From the NCBI RefSeq assembly GCF_017565305.1, contig NZ_JAGEKP010000002.1, forward strand, positions 62,001 to 126,000: 64,000 nucleotides of DNA. The letters run 5' to 3'. A program made the translations under genes and the position numbers. Position 1 is the stretch's first letter, and each line of letters starts with the position of its first letter. The DNA comes from Leifsonia sp. TF02-11 (GTDB taxonomy: Bacteria > Actinomycetota > Actinomycetes > Actinomycetales > Microbacteriaceae). Below are positions 25,040-33,542 of the stretch, in pieces. The notes beneath the pieces are model-generated. The model searched no databases. It was not told the DNA's origin and saw nothing but the letters and a program-made list of their open reading frames with translations.

Positions 25040-25264
25040 TCAGTCGACCGCCGACGGGCCGCTCTGCACGTCTGCGGCGATCCGCGAGATCTCCGCGTCG
25101 CTGACCACGATGCCGGCGTCGTCGAGCCGCTGGCGGAGCGCACGCTCGCTGTCCTCCAGAGGCAGCAGCTGCATGTCGGCGCGCAGCTGCTCGACGATGC
25201 CGGCGATCTTCTCGCCACGTCCAGCCTCCATGCTGCCGTCCATGATGGGTTCGTCCTGCGTCAT
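25040..25264 (-). CDS. Small conserved-looking hypothetical protein
   Basis: A 74-residue, acidic, cytosolic protein with no signal or membrane segment. The sequence is largely helical by composition (EKIAGIVEQLRADMQLL, then ERALRQRLDDAGI and DAEISRIAADV), which suggests a small helical bundle or partner protein. I do not recognise the family. It is believed to be real because the start ATG at 25264 has a TACCGT -10 seven nt upstream, and because the reading frame ends right at the tandem-repeat array. It is divergent from sdhC, with 172 bp between the two starts. Confidence 0.6.
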   Translation of the reverse strand: MTQDEPIMDGSMEAGRGEKIAGIVEQLRADMQLLPLEDSERALRQRLDDAGIVVSDAEISRIAADVQSGPSAVD

Positions 25265-25271
25265 GGAGCGG

Positions 25272-25277
25272 ACGGTA
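25272..25277 (-). promoter_or_regulatory. -10 element of a probable leaderless promoter for the 74-residue gene
   Basis: TACCGT on the minus strand is 7 nt before the ATG at 25264. Confidence 0.4.
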
Positions 25278-25318
25278 CGCCGGAGGCCGGCGGGGTCAAC
25301 CGGGTACCCGACCAGAAC

Positions 25319-25336
25319 TATCTCGACGTCGAGATA
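25319..25336. promoter_or_regulatory. Perfect 18-bp palindrome upstream of sdhC, probable operator
   Basis: TATCTCGACGTCGAGATA is self-complementary over all 18 bases. It lies 101 bp before the sdhC start and 55 bp before the start of the divergent small gene. A TAGACT hexamer at 25377-25382 may be the sdh -10 box. The symmetry and size fit a dimeric regulator; MarR/PecS-type sites have a similar form, but the binding protein is unknown. Confidence 0.6.
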
Positions 25337-25436
25337 ACGAAGGGCACCCTAAGCAGCGCGAAACCGGTGCGCGGCATAGACTTGCCACGCGCTTCGTGCG
25401 CCTTCTTCCAGCGATCGCAACCAGGGAGGGTTGTTC

Positions 25437-25853
25437 GTGCCAGAGCAAGCGGCAGGGACCCTGCAACCGACGACATCGAGGCCGGGCGGCACGCTGTACC
25501 GCGGCAGGGAGGGCATGTGGTCGTGGGTGCTTCACCGCATCACCGGCGTCGCCATCTTCTTCTTCCTCCTCGTCCACATCCTCGACACCTCGCTCATCCG
25601 GGTCAGCCCGGAGGCGTACAACGCGGTGATCGGCACCTACAAGAACCCGATCATGGGATTCGGCGAGATGGCGCTCGTCGCGGCGATCATCTTCCACGCC
25701 TTCAACGGCATCCGGATCATCCTCATCGACTTCTGGAGCAAGGGCGTCAAGTACCAGAAGGTCATGTTCTGGATCGTCATCGTGCTCTGGGTGATCCTCA
25801 TGGCCGGCTTCGTGCCGACGCAGCTGATCCACATCTTCTCGGAGGTGAACTGA
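25437..25853 (+). CDS. sdhC: Succinate dehydrogenase cytochrome b556 subunit
   Basis: A 138-residue membrane anchor of complex II with three hydrophobic helices. The motif SWVLHRITGVAIFFFLLVH holds the conserved H-R-x-T-G for quinone and haem contacts, and a second histidine (FHAFNGIR) follows. The GTG at 25437 is chosen because GGGAGG is 7 nt upstream; the TTG at 25431 is too close to that site. It is the first gene of sdhCDAB and ends 1 bp before sdhD. Confidence 0.93.
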   Translation: MPEQAAGTLQPTTSRPGGTLYRGREGMWSWVLHRITGVAIFFFLLVHILDTSLIRVSPEAYNAVIGTYKNPIMGFGEMALVAAIIFHAFNGIRIILIDFWSKGVKYQKVMFWIVIVLWVILMAGFVPTQLIHIFSEVN

Positions 25854-25854
25854 C

Positions 25855-26298
25855 GTGACGACCATCGAGGCTCCGCGCACGCCGGCCCGCCCGGCCCGCA
25901 AGGGCGTCAACTGGGAGAAGTGGGGCTGGATCTACATGAGGGCATCCGGCCTCGTGCTGGTCATCCTCATCTTCGGCCACCTGCTGATCAACCTCGTCCT
26001 CGGCGACGGCGTCAAGCAGATCGACTTCGCCTTCGTCGCCGGCAAGTACGCGACGCCGTTCTGGCAGGTCTGGGACCTGCTGATGCTCTGGCTCGCGCTC
26101 ATCCACGGCGGCAACGGCATGCGCACGCTGGTCAACGACTACGCGCACAACCGCACCGTGAACCGCATCCTCAAGTGGGCGATCGCCGCGGCGGTCGTGG
26201 TCCTGGTCGTGCTCGGCACGCTCGTGATCTTCACCTTCGACCCGTGCCCGGTGGGAGCCCACGCGGCGGACCTGCCGTCGTTCTGCCCGGCCAAGTGA
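25855..26298 (+). CDS. sdhD: Succinate dehydrogenase hydrophobic membrane anchor
   Basis: A 147-residue protein with three transmembrane helices. LIFGHLLINLVLG and IHGGNGMRTLVNDY carry the histidines expected to bind haem b and shape the quinone site. The N-terminus is basic and cytosolic. The start is GTG at 25855, one base after the sdhC stop, indicating translational coupling. It forms the membrane dimer with SdhC. Confidence 0.92.
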   Translation: MTTIEAPRTPARPARKGVNWEKWGWIYMRASGLVLVILIFGHLLINLVLGDGVKQIDFAFVAGKYATPFWQVWDLLMLWLALIHGGNGMRTLVNDYAHNRTVNRILKWAIAAAVVVLVVLGTLVIFTFDPCPVGAHAADLPSFCPAK

Positions 26299-26321
26299 CT
26301 GACTGACGGAAAACAGAAGCT

Positions 26322-28124
26322 GTGACAACTGAAACCACTGAATCCACCGTCATCGACGGCGTCCACTACCACGAGTTCGACATCGTCATCGTCGGCGCCG
26401 GCGGCGCCGGCATGCGTGCCGCCATCGAGGCCGGCCCGCACGCGAAGACCGCGGTGATCTCGAAGCTCTACCCCACCCGCTCGCACACGGGCGCGGCGCA
26501 GGGCGGCATGGCCGCGGCGCTCGCGAACGTCGAGGAGGACAGCTGGGAGTGGCACACCTTCGACACCGTCAAGGGCGGCGACTACCTCGTCGACCAGGAC
26601 GCCGCAGAGATCCTCGCCAAGGAGGCCATCGACGCGGTCATCGACCTCGAGAACATGGGTCTGCCGTTCAACCGCACGCCCGAGGGCAAGATCGACCAGC
26701 GCCGCTTCGGCGGTCACACCCGCGACCACGGCAAGGCGCCCGTGCGCCGCGCCTGCTACGCGGCAGACCGCACCGGCCACATGATCCTGCAGACGCTGTT
26801 CCAGAACTGCGTCAAGCTCGGCATCAACTTCTTCAACGAGTTCTACGTCCTCGACGTGATCATGAACGAGGTCGACGGCGTCGAGCAGCCCGCGGGAGTC
26901 GTGGCCTACGAGCTCGCGACCGGCGAACTGCACGTCTTCCACTCGAAGGCGATCATCTTCGCCACCGGCGGCTTCGGCAAGATCTTCAAGACGACCTCCA
27001 ACGCGCACACCCTCACCGGCGACGGCGTCGGCATCATCTGGCGCAAGCGCCTGCCGCTGGAGGACATGGAGTTCTTCCAGTTCCACCCGACCGGCCTCGC
27101 CGGCCTCGGCATCCTCCTCACCGAGGGCGCGCGAGGCGAGGGCGCCATCCTCCGCAACGCCTCGGGCGAGCGGTTCATGGAGCGCTACGCCCCCACGATC
27201 AAAGACCTCGCGCCGCGCGACATCGTCGCCCGCTGCATGGTCCAGGAGGTCGCGGAGGGCCGCGGAGCCGGCCCGCACAAGGACTACGTGCTCCTCGACT
27301 GCACCCACCTGGGTGCGGAGGTCCTGGAGACCAAGCTCCCCGACATCACCGAGTTCGCCCGCACCTACCTGGGCGTCGACCCGGTCGTAGAGCCCGTGCC
27401 GGTCATGCCGACCGCACACTACGCGATGGGCGGCATCCCCACCAACAACAACGCAGAGGTGCTGCGCGACAACACGACCGTCGTCCCCGGCCTGTACGCC
27501 GCCGGCGAGTGCGCGTGCGTGTCCGTGCACGGCTCCAACCGCCTCGGCACCAACTCGCTGCTCGACATCAACGTGTTCGGCAAGCGGGCGGGCAACAACG
27601 CGGTCGAGTACGTCAAGACGGCCACGGCAGTCCCGCTCCCCGACGACCCGGCGGCGTTCGTCCGCGGCCTGATCGAGGGCCTCCGCAGCGGCACCGGCAC
27701 CGAGCGGATCGCCGCGATCCGCAAGGAATTGCAGGACGAGATGGACAAGAACGCCCAGGTGTTCCGCACCGACGAGTCGCTCGAGAAGGTGACGGGCACG
27801 ATCCACGCCCTGCGCGAGCGCTACAAGAACATCGTCGTGCAAGACAAGGGCAAGCGCTTCAACACCGACCTGCTCGAGGCCGTCGAGCTGGGCTTCCTGC
27901 TCGACCTCGCCGAGGTCGTCGTCTACTCGGCCCGCAACCGCAAGGAGTCGCGCGGCGGCCACATGCGCGACGACTTCCCGAAGCGCGACGACGAGAACTA
28001 CATGAAGCACACGATGGCCTACCTCACCGGCGACCCGCACTCCGCCGACGCGGCAGACCACATCACGCTGGATTGGAAGCCGGTCGTCGTGACCCGCTAC
28101 CAGCCGATGGAGAGGAAGTACTGA
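26322..28124 (+). CDS. sdhA: Succinate dehydrogenase flavoprotein subunit
   Basis: A 600-residue catalytic subunit that oxidises succinate to fumarate with covalently bound FAD. The FAD fold is [13 protein letters not shown] near residue 20. The flavinylation histidine is in [10 protein letters not shown], and the active-site region [18 protein letters not shown] is intact. The substrate-contacting HPTG and the G-G-I-P-T-N segment are present. The start is GTG at 26322, and the stop overlaps the sdhB start (TGATG). The length is normal. Confidence 0.96.
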   Translation: MTTETTESTVIDGVHYHEFDIVIVGAGGAGMRAAIEAGPHAKTAVISKLYPTRSHTGAAQGGMAAALANVEEDSWEWHTFDTVKGGDYLVDQDAAEILAKEAIDAVIDLENMGLPFNRTPEGKIDQRRFGGHTRDHGKAPVRRACYAADRTGHMILQTLFQNCVKLGINFFNEFYVLDVIMNEVDGVEQPAGVVAYELATGELHVFHSKAIIFATGGFGKIFKTTSNAHTLTGDGVGIIWRKRLPLEDMEFFQFHPTGLAGLGILLTEGARGEGAILRNASGERFMERYAPTIKDLAPRDIVARCMVQEVAEGRGAGPHKDYVLLDCTHLGAEVLETKLPDITEFARTYLGVDPVVEPVPVMPTAHYAMGGIPTNNNAEVLRDNTTVVPGLYAAGECACVSVHGSNRLGTNSLLDINVFGKRAGNNAVEYVKTATAVPLPDDPAAFVRGLIEGLRSGTGTERIAAIRKELQDEMDKNAQVFRTDESLEKVTGTIHALRERYKNIVVQDKGKRFNTDLLEAVELGFLLDLAEVVVYSARNRKESRGGHMRDDFPKRDDENYMKHTMAYLTGDPHSADAADHITLDWKPVVVTRYQPMERKY

Positions 28125-28885
28125 TGTCGACCGCCGTGCTCGAGACTCCCCCGGCCCCCGAGGCCCCGGTCCAGTCGTTCACCGTGACGCTCATCATCCG
28201 CCGGTTCGACCCGGACGTCGACACCGAGCCGCGCTGGCAGGACTTCGACGTCGAGATGTTCCCGACCGACCGCATCCTCGATGCGTTGCACAAGATCAAG
28301 TGGGAGCAGGACGGCTCGCTGACCTTCCGCCGCTCGTGCGCCCACGGCATCTGCGGCTCCGACGCCATGCGCATCAACGGCCGCAACCGCCTCGCCTGCA
28401 AGACGCTGATCAAAGACCTGGACATCTCCAAGCCGATCTACGTCGAGGCGATCAAGGGTCTGCCGCTCGAGAAGGACCTGATCGTCGACATGGAGCCGTT
28501 CTTCGCCTCCTACCGCGAGGTGCAGCCGTTCCTGGTGGCGAACAGCACGCCGCCGAAGGACAAGGAGCGCATCCAGTCGGTCGCCGATCGCGCCCGCTTC
28601 GACGACACCACCAAGTGCATCCTCTGCGCCGCGTGCACGTCGTCCTGCCCGGTGTTCTGGACCGACGGCCAGTACTTCGGACCGGCGGCCATCGTCAACG
28701 CGCACCGCTTCATCTTCGACTCCCGCGACGACAACTCGCAGGTGCGCCTCGACATCCTCAACGACAAGGAGGGCGTCTGGCGCTGCCGGACGACCTTCAA
28801 CTGCACCGACGCGTGCCCGCGCGGCATCCAGGTGACGCAGGCGATCGCGGAGGTCAAGCAGGCCATCATGCGCGGCAAGCGCTGA
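28124..28885 (+). CDS. sdhB: Succinate dehydrogenase iron-sulfur subunit
   Basis: A 253-residue electron-transfer subunit. The [2Fe-2S] cluster cysteines are in SCAHGICGSD and the later RLAC; the [4Fe-4S] motif is CILCAACTSSCP; the [3Fe-4S] motif lies in CRTTFNCTDACPRGI. It hands electrons from SdhA to quinone at SdhC/D. The ATG at 28124 overlaps the sdhA stop. The last codons, reading M-R-G-K-R-stop, are repeated three more times downstream as M-R-G-N-R-stop units. Confidence 0.96.
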   Translation: MSTAVLETPPAPEAPVQSFTVTLIIRRFDPDVDTEPRWQDFDVEMFPTDRILDALHKIKWEQDGSLTFRRSCAHGICGSDAMRINGRNRLACKTLIKDLDISKPIYVEAIKGLPLEKDLIVDMEPFFASYREVQPFLVANSTPPKDKERIQSVADRARFDDTTKCILCAACTSSCPVFWTDGQYFGPAAIVNAHRFIFDSRDDNSQVRLDILNDKEGVWRCRTTFNCTDACPRGIQVTQAIAEVKQAIMRGKR

Positions 28886-28939
28886 ATGCGCGGCAACCGC
28901 TGAATGCGCGGCAACCGCTGAATGCGCGGCAACCGCTGA
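28868..28939 (+). repeat. Tandem 18-bp repeat of the sdhB 3' end with stop codon
   Basis: Four units start at 28868, 28886, 28904 and 28922. The first is the end of sdhB (ATGCGCGGCAAGCGCTGA); the other three differ from it by one base (C for G) and are identical to one another. Each unit is an in-frame five-codon stretch from ATG to TGA, so translation past the sdhB stop would meet a stop every six codons. Confidence 0.9.
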
Positions 28940-28948
28940 ATATGCAGT

Positions 28949-28979
28949 GATGGCGCCCTCGGAAGCCGAGGGCGCCATC
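28949..28979. terminator. sdhCDAB terminator hairpin, bidirectional
   Basis: A perfect 14-bp stem (28949-28962 with 28966-28979) with an AAG loop lies between the sdhB repeat array and the convergent secreted-protein gene, whose stop is at 28993. Confidence 0.75.
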
Positions 28980-28992
28980 GTCGTTGCACGAG

Positions 28993-30003
28993 TCAGTACC
29001 GGTACGTCGGGGATACGAAGCCGATTCTCGCCGCTTGACCGCTTGGCATGTGGACGGCGAAGACGACCTCGAACTGGACCACGCTGCCTTTGGGGAAATT
29101 GCTGGGCATGAAAGCGTAGGTCTTGTTGTTCGCGATGATCGGGTTTTCACCGGGGTCGATGTTCGGGATGATTCCCGCTGTCGCGCCCGCGAAGCTGTGC
29201 TGGGCGTAGATCGAGTTGGTCGGCCCGGTGAGGATCCGTGTGCCGATATTGAGCCCGACTCCCTGGTACGGGTTACCCGGTGCGCCATTGGTGACGATGC
29301 TGACAACCGATACGTCCATCCCGATCCGGACGGTCCCCCAGCCGCTCTTGAACCCTCCTGACTTCATGATCGCGCCGTACGGCACGTTGCCGAAGTTGTT
29401 GGTGAGCTTCACCCCGTCGTCGGTGGAGAATCGCAGATCGAGCAGAGGCCTGGTCGGTCCCACTGCCGTGAGCGCGACGATTCCGGCCGTGTGCGTGAAC
29501 CATCGGGTGTCGGATCCGGAAACCGATATCTCACGCCACGTATTGGCCAGCGGAAGCAGACGGTAGCCACGCTCGACGGAACCGACCGGGAGCGAGGACA
29601 GCGACGCCGACCCCGGGGTGTAGAGCGGCTGGGTCGGGCTGGACACCGTCAGCACCCCGTCGGTCGTAGCGATCGGCGCCTTGACGGTGAGCGAGAAGGC
29701 GAGCCCGTTCAGCTTCGGCTGCGCCACCACCGTGAAGCCCGCGGTCACCGTCGCCGACAGTTGGAAATCGGCGGGCAACGTCTTACCGTCGGGCGGCACG
29801 ACCACCCCCGTGATCGTCAACGACTGCCCCGCCAGGAGGTCATAGCTCTCACGATCCAACACGATCATTGCGGATACGCCCGGGGACACCGCAAAAGCCG
29901 GTGACCCCACCGACATCACGATCGCGGGCGCCGCCCACGCAGCCGTACGCGCGACAGTACGACGAGAGACCAGAGACGGGGGGACATGCGGTTCGGGGGT
30001 CAC
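28993..30003 (-). CDS. Tat-exported protein of unknown function, copy 1
   Basis: A 336-residue predicted secreted protein. A twin arginine at S-R-R-T-V, a hydrophobic A-W-A-A-P-A-I-V stretch and a cleavage-like A-F-A near residue 38 form a Tat-type signal. The mature part is Ser/Thr/Gly/Val-rich and beta-strand-like; it starts with a region that looks like an immunoglobulin-type domain (SLTITGVVVPPDGKTL). There is no cysteine, LPxTG or transmembrane anchor, so the protein should be free or loosely wall-bound. The start is GTG at 30003, with AGGAG 9 nt upstream. A tandem paralogue lies 1,210 bp upstream; the first 200 residues are nearly identical and the last 130 have diverged. I do not recognise the family. 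Confidence 0.75.
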   Translation of the reverse strand: MTPEPHVPPSLVSRRTVARTAAWAAPAIVMSVGSPAFAVSPGVSAMIVLDRESYDLLAGQSLTITGVVVPPDGKTLPADFQLSATVTAGFTVVAQPKLNGLAFSLTVKAPIATTDGVLTVSSPTQPLYTPGSASLSSLPVGSVERGYRLLPLANTWREISVSGSDTRWFTHTAGIVALTAVGPTRPLLDLRFSTDDGVKLTNNFGNVPYGAIMKSGGFKSGWGTVRIGMDVSVVSIVTNGAPGNPYQGVGLNIGTRILTGPTNSIYAQHSFAGATAGIIPNIDPGENPIIANNKTYAFMPSNFPKGSVVQFEVVFAVHMPSGQAARIGFVSPTYRY

Positions 30004-30115
30004 GAGAATTCTCCTACGGGTTACTCAGATATTGGATTTATGTTTTTCATTCTATACAGAGAAGAAGGAATCCACCACCCACGGGCTGCGGCGGCAGCTG
30101 AATGGGAACGACAAA

Positions 30116-30139
30116 GGCGCCCCCGGTCTCGGGGGCGCC
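30116..30139. terminator. Hairpin between the two secreted-protein paralogues
   Basis: A 9-bp GC stem (30116-30124 with 30131-30139) lies 67 bp after the stop of copy 2 on the minus strand and upstream of copy 1. The gap 30004-30205 otherwise holds an AT-rich stretch (30020-30070) that probably contains the copy 1 promoter. Confidence 0.6.
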
Positions 30140-30205
30140 CTGGTCATGGAGCGGGATCGACGTGGTAACTGGATGTCGCACCACGTCGGGGGATGTCGGC
30201 GGGAG

Positions 30206-31213
30206 CTAGTACCGGTATGTCGGGGACACGAAGCCGATCTTCGCCTTTTGGTCGCCCGGCATGTAGACGGTGAAGACGACCTCGAACTGTGCTGAGCTGC
30301 CCTTGGGGAAGTCGCCAGGCATGAACGCGTAGGTCTTGTTGTTCGCGGTGATCGGGGTTCGGTTCGGGTCGATGTTCGGCATGGTGGTCGCAGTCGCGCC
30401 GGCGAAGTTGTGGGTAAGGCCCATTGTGGTCGGCCCGGTGATGACCCGTGTGCCGATATTGAGCCCGACCCCCTGGTCCGGGTTACCTGGCCTTCCGCTG
30501 CTGGTGATGCTGACGACCATCGAGTCGACCATCAACGCGAGGGTTCCCCAACTGCTTCTGAACCCTCCTGTTTTCGTGATCGTGCCGTACGGCACATTGC
30601 CGAAGTTGTCGGGGAGTTTCACCCCGTTGTCGGTGGAGAACCGCAGATCGAGCAGAGGCCTGGTCGGTCCCACTGCCGTGAGCGCGACGATTCCAGCCGC
30701 GTGCGTGAACCACCGGGTGTCGGACCCGGAGACCGACATCTCACGCCACGTATTGGCCAGTGGAAGCAGACGGTAGCCGCGCTCGACCGTACCGACCGGC
30801 AGCGAGGACAGCGACGCCGACCCCGGCGTGTAGAGCGGCTGGGTCGGGCTGGACACCGTCAGCACCCCGTCGGTCGTAGCGATCGGCGCCTTGACGGTGA
30901 GCGAGAAGGCGAGCCCGTTCAGCTTCGGCTGCGCCACCACCGTGAAGCCCGCGGTCACCGTCGCCGACAGTTGGAAATCGGCGGGCAACGTCTTACCGTC
31001 GGGCGGCACGACCACCCCCGTGATCGTCAACGACTGCCCCGCCAGGACGTCGTAGCTTTCATGGTCCAACACGATCGTCGCCGCCAGTACGGGGGACGCT
31101 GCGAAGGCAGGGGACCCTGCCGACATCACGATCGCGGGCGCTGCCCACGCGGCCGTACGCGCCACAGTACGACGAGAGACCAGAGACGGGGGGACATGTG
31201 GTTCGGGGGTCAC
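30206..31213 (-). CDS. Tat-exported protein of unknown function, copy 2
   Basis: A 335-residue paralogue of the product of the gene at 28993-30003. The signal region is almost the same (S-R-R-T-V, A-W-A-A-P-A, cleavage after A-F-A). The DNA from 30828 to 31047 is identical to 29618-29837 of copy 1, base for base as far as I can read. The C-terminal third is diverged and one codon shorter, but keeps GVGLNIGTR, NNKTYAFMP, FPKGS and the final IGFVSPTYRY. The GTG at 31213 is chosen over a TTG at 31228 because the latter overlaps the GAGGAG ribosome site. It has a clear own promoter. The pair looks like a recent duplication or a gene-conversion product. Confidence 0.75.
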   Translation of the reverse strand: MTPEPHVPPSLVSRRTVARTAAWAAPAIVMSAGSPAFAASPVLAATIVLDHESYDVLAGQSLTITGVVVPPDGKTLPADFQLSATVTAGFTVVAQPKLNGLAFSLTVKAPIATTDGVLTVSSPTQPLYTPGSASLSSLPVGTVERGYRLLPLANTWREMSVSGSDTRWFTHAAGIVALTAVGPTRPLLDLRFSTDNGVKLPDNFGNVPYGTITKTGGFRSSWGTLALMVDSMVVSITSSGRPGNPDQGVGLNIGTRVITGPTTMGLTHNFAGATATTMPNIDPNRTPITANNKTYAFMPGDFPKGSSAQFEVVFTVYMPGDQKAKIGFVSPTYRY

Positions 31214-31255
31214 AAGAATTCTCCTCAATTGAAAAATGCTACATGCTGCCTTGTT

Positions 31256-31284
31256 ATTTTAGACTTCAGCTACTCTAGCTTCAA
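31256..31284 (-). promoter_or_regulatory. Sigma70-type promoter of secreted-protein copy 2
   Basis: On the minus strand, TTGAAG (31279-31284) and TAAAAT (31256-31261) are separated by exactly 17 bp in an AT-rich stretch. The predicted transcript carries a leader of about 35 nt with GAGGAG before the GTG. Confidence 0.65.
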
Positions 31285-31344
31285 TTCGAAGCCCGCGCGA
31301 CTCCGACCGCTCGGCGGTGGCGCCCCGCCGGGGGGATCGCTCGA

Positions 31345-31350
31345 TATCCT
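31345..31350 (+). promoter_or_regulatory. -10 element of a probable leaderless promoter for the brkB-like gene
   Basis: TATCCT stands 6 nt before the GTG at 31357. Confidence 0.5.
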
Positions 31351-31356
31351 TGCGGC

Positions 31357-32616
31357 GTGGCCAAGAAGTCCCGATCACCCGTAGCCGAGCGCGCCCAGCC
31401 TGGCGCGTCGGTGCAGCCGGACCCGTCGGTCCAGCGCGCCGAAGGGACGGTGGAACCCGAAGAGTCGCTCAAGGAGCGCATCCTCGACGCAGCCGAGCCG
31501 CTCAAGGAGCGTTTGGAGAAGCCGGTGGCCCGCGTCTCCCGTTGGGCCAAGTGGGTGCAGAGCCTGCGCCCCTACCGCGTCTACATCAACTACTCGCACT
31601 CGGACGGCAACCTCCGAGCAGCCGGGATGGGCTTCCAGTCGCTGTTCGCGATCTTCGCCGCCGTCTGGCTGGGGTTCTCCGTCGCCGGTATCTGGCTCAG
31701 CGGCAACGAGCAGGTCTTCAACGCTCTCGTCGCGATCATCAACCGCGCCGTCCCCGGGCTGATCTCGACGCCGACGTCGGAGGGCGCCATCAATGTCGAG
31801 CAGCTGCAATCGGCAACCGGGTTCGGCTGGTACGGCGCCATCGCGGCCATCGGCCTCCTCTGGACGGCCATCGGCTGGCTCTACTACACCCGCCAGGCCG
31901 TCCGGGCGGTCTTCGGGCTCAGCCGCGACACGACGAACTACGTGCTGCAGAAGATCCGGGATCTGTTCCTGGCGCTCGGGTTCGGTCTGGTGCTGATCGT
32001 CTCTGCGCTGCTCACCATCCTCAGCACGCAGGCGCTCGCGTTCATCCTCGACCTGATCGGGATCGGCTCGGATTCGTTCTGGGCGACGGCCGCCGCCCAG
32101 TTCTCCGGTCTTCTGGTGTCCGTCATCCTCAACATCTTCACGCTCGGCGCGATGTTCCGCGTCATGGCGCGCGTCTCGATCCCCTGGAAGAACCTCTTCT
32201 TCGGGGTGCTGCTCGGCGCCGTGATCCTCGCCGCACTGAGCGCGCTCGGCGGCTACTTCCTCGGCGCCGCGACGAAGAACCCGCTGCTGGCGTCCTTCGC
32301 CGTCTTCGTCGGACTCCTGCTCTGGTTCAACCTCGTCTCGCGGGTCATCCTGCTGTCGGCGTCCTGGATCGCCGTCGGCATGTTCGACTCCGGGCTCTCG
32401 CCGCGGATGGTCACCCCGGAGCAGGCGGCCGCCGAGCGCGCAGCGGCCGAGTACGAGGCGCGCGTGCTCGTGGCCAGAGCGGAGCTCCAGAACGCGAAGG
32501 ACGACCTCGGCACGGCACGGTTCCTCGCGCGCCTCGGCGCGCAACGCAGGGTGGAGAAGGCCGAGCACCGGCTCAACGATCTGCTCGACGAGAGCAGCGT
32601 CAGCGCACGCCGCTAG
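31357..32616 (+). CDS. YihY/BrkB-family integral membrane protein
   Basis: A 419-residue inner-membrane protein of the YihY (formerly 'virulence factor BrkB') family, whose biochemical role is not settled. About 70 hydrophilic residues precede the domain, which has around six transmembrane helices from residue 85 to 345. Family segments include [14 protein letters not shown] near the first helix and the W[14 protein letters not shown] segment. The C-terminal 75 residues are a charged, coiled-coil-like tail ([14 protein letters not shown] and on). It lies upstream of xthA and trpS, the usual actinobacterial order. Its stop TAG forms part of the xthA -10 element. Confidence 0.85.
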   Translation: MAKKSRSPVAERAQPGASVQPDPSVQRAEGTVEPEESLKERILDAAEPLKERLEKPVARVSRWAKWVQSLRPYRVYINYSHSDGNLRAAGMGFQSLFAIFAAVWLGFSVAGIWLSGNEQVFNALVAIINRAVPGLISTPTSEGAINVEQLQSATGFGWYGAIAAIGLLWTAIGWLYYTRQAVRAVFGLSRDTTNYVLQKIRDLFLALGFGLVLIVSALLTILSTQALAFILDLIGIGSDSFWATAAAQFSGLLVSVILNIFTLGAMFRVMARVSIPWKNLFFGVLLGAVILAALSALGGYFLGAATKNPLLASFAVFVGLLLWFNLVSRVILLSASWIAVGMFDSGLSPRMVTPEQAAAERAAAEYEARVLVARAELQNAKDDLGTARFLARLGAQRRVEKAEHRLNDLLDESSVSARR

Positions 32617-32619
32617 GCT
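32614..32619 (+). promoter_or_regulatory. -10 element of a probable leaderless xthA promoter, overlapping a stop codon
   Basis: TAGGCT is 6 nt before the ATG at 32626. Its first three bases are the stop codon of the preceding brkB-like gene. The same hexamer precedes accA3 and, on the minus strand, the gene starting at 47002. Confidence 0.5.
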
Positions 32620-32625
32620 GGGAGC

Positions 32626-33462
32626 ATGCCCTCGAAACCCCTGCGCATCGCGACGGTCAACGTCAACGGCATCCGTGCCGCCTTCCGCAAGGGCATGGGC
32701 TCGTGGCTCGACGCGCGCGACGTCGACATCCTCGCACTGCAGGAGGTGCGCGCGTCCACCGAAGACCTCCAGGGTCTCCTCGGCGACGCGTGGGACATCG
32801 TGCACGACCCCGCCACGGCCAAGGGACGTGCCGGCGTCGCGATCGCCAGCAGGCACCGCGCGCACATCCACCGGGTCGAGCTCGGCGCGGCCGAGTTCGA
32901 CAGCGCGGGCCGCTGGCTCGAGGCCGACTACGAGATCGGCTCGAAGGTCGTCACGGTGGTGAGCGCGTACGTGCACTCCGGCGAGGCCGGAACCGAGAAG
33001 CAGGACGCCAAGTACACCTTCCTCGACGCGATGGAGGCACGGCTTCCCGAGCTGCAGAAGCACAACCCGCTCGCCGTCGTCATGGGCGACCTCAATGTCG
33101 GCCACCGCACGCTCGACATCCGCAACTGGAAGGGCAACGTCAAGCGGGCCGGCTTCCTCCCGGAGGAGCGTGCCTACTTCGACCGGATCCTCGGTGCGGA
33201 GGGCGACCCGCGGTACAACGACGGCGCCGGGCTCGGCTGGGTCGACGTCGGGCGCAAGGCCGCAGGAGAAGTCGACGGCCCGTACACCTGGTGGTCGTGG
33301 CGCGGTCAGGCGTTCGACAACGACACCGGGTGGCGCATCGACTACCAGCTGGCCTCCCCCGCCCTCGCGGCGACGGTGAAGAACTACGCGGTCGACCGGG
33401 CAGCGGCCTACGACGAGCGATGGTCCGACCACACCCCCGTGGTCGTCGACTACGCCATCTGA
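32626..33462 (+). CDS. xthA: Exodeoxyribonuclease III / AP endonuclease
   Basis: A 278-residue Mg2+-dependent enzyme of base-excision repair that cuts at abasic sites and degrades 3' ends. Motifs of the EEP fold are in order: VNVNGIRAA near 10, LQEVRA (catalytic Glu), G-D-L-N-V-G-H (Asp/Asn), TWWSWRG and RIDYQL, and finally WSDHTPV with the catalytic Asp-His. The length is typical. It lies 80 bp upstream of trpS on the same strand. Confidence 0.95.
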   Translation: MPSKPLRIATVNVNGIRAAFRKGMGSWLDARDVDILALQEVRASTEDLQGLLGDAWDIVHDPATAKGRAGVAIASRHRAHIHRVELGAAEFDSAGRWLEADYEIGSKVVTVVSAYVHSGEAGTEKQDAKYTFLDAMEARLPELQKHNPLAVVMGDLNVGHRTLDIRNWKGNVKRAGFLPEERAYFDRILGAEGDPRYNDGAGLGWVDVGRKAAGEVDGPYTWWSWRGQAFDNDTGWRIDYQLASPALAATVKNYAVDRAAAYDERWSDHTPVVVDYAI

Positions 33463-33542
33463 GCGCAGCAGGGCCGCAGACGCACCCGCACTCCCATCCA
33501 GACCCGAGCCCGACAGCGGGCATCGACTTCGAAGGCACAGAC

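Noticed and set aside
28886-28939. A small peptide gene downstream of sdhB.
   Set aside because: Each ATG...TGA module has only five sense codons and is explained by tandem duplication of the sdhB end.
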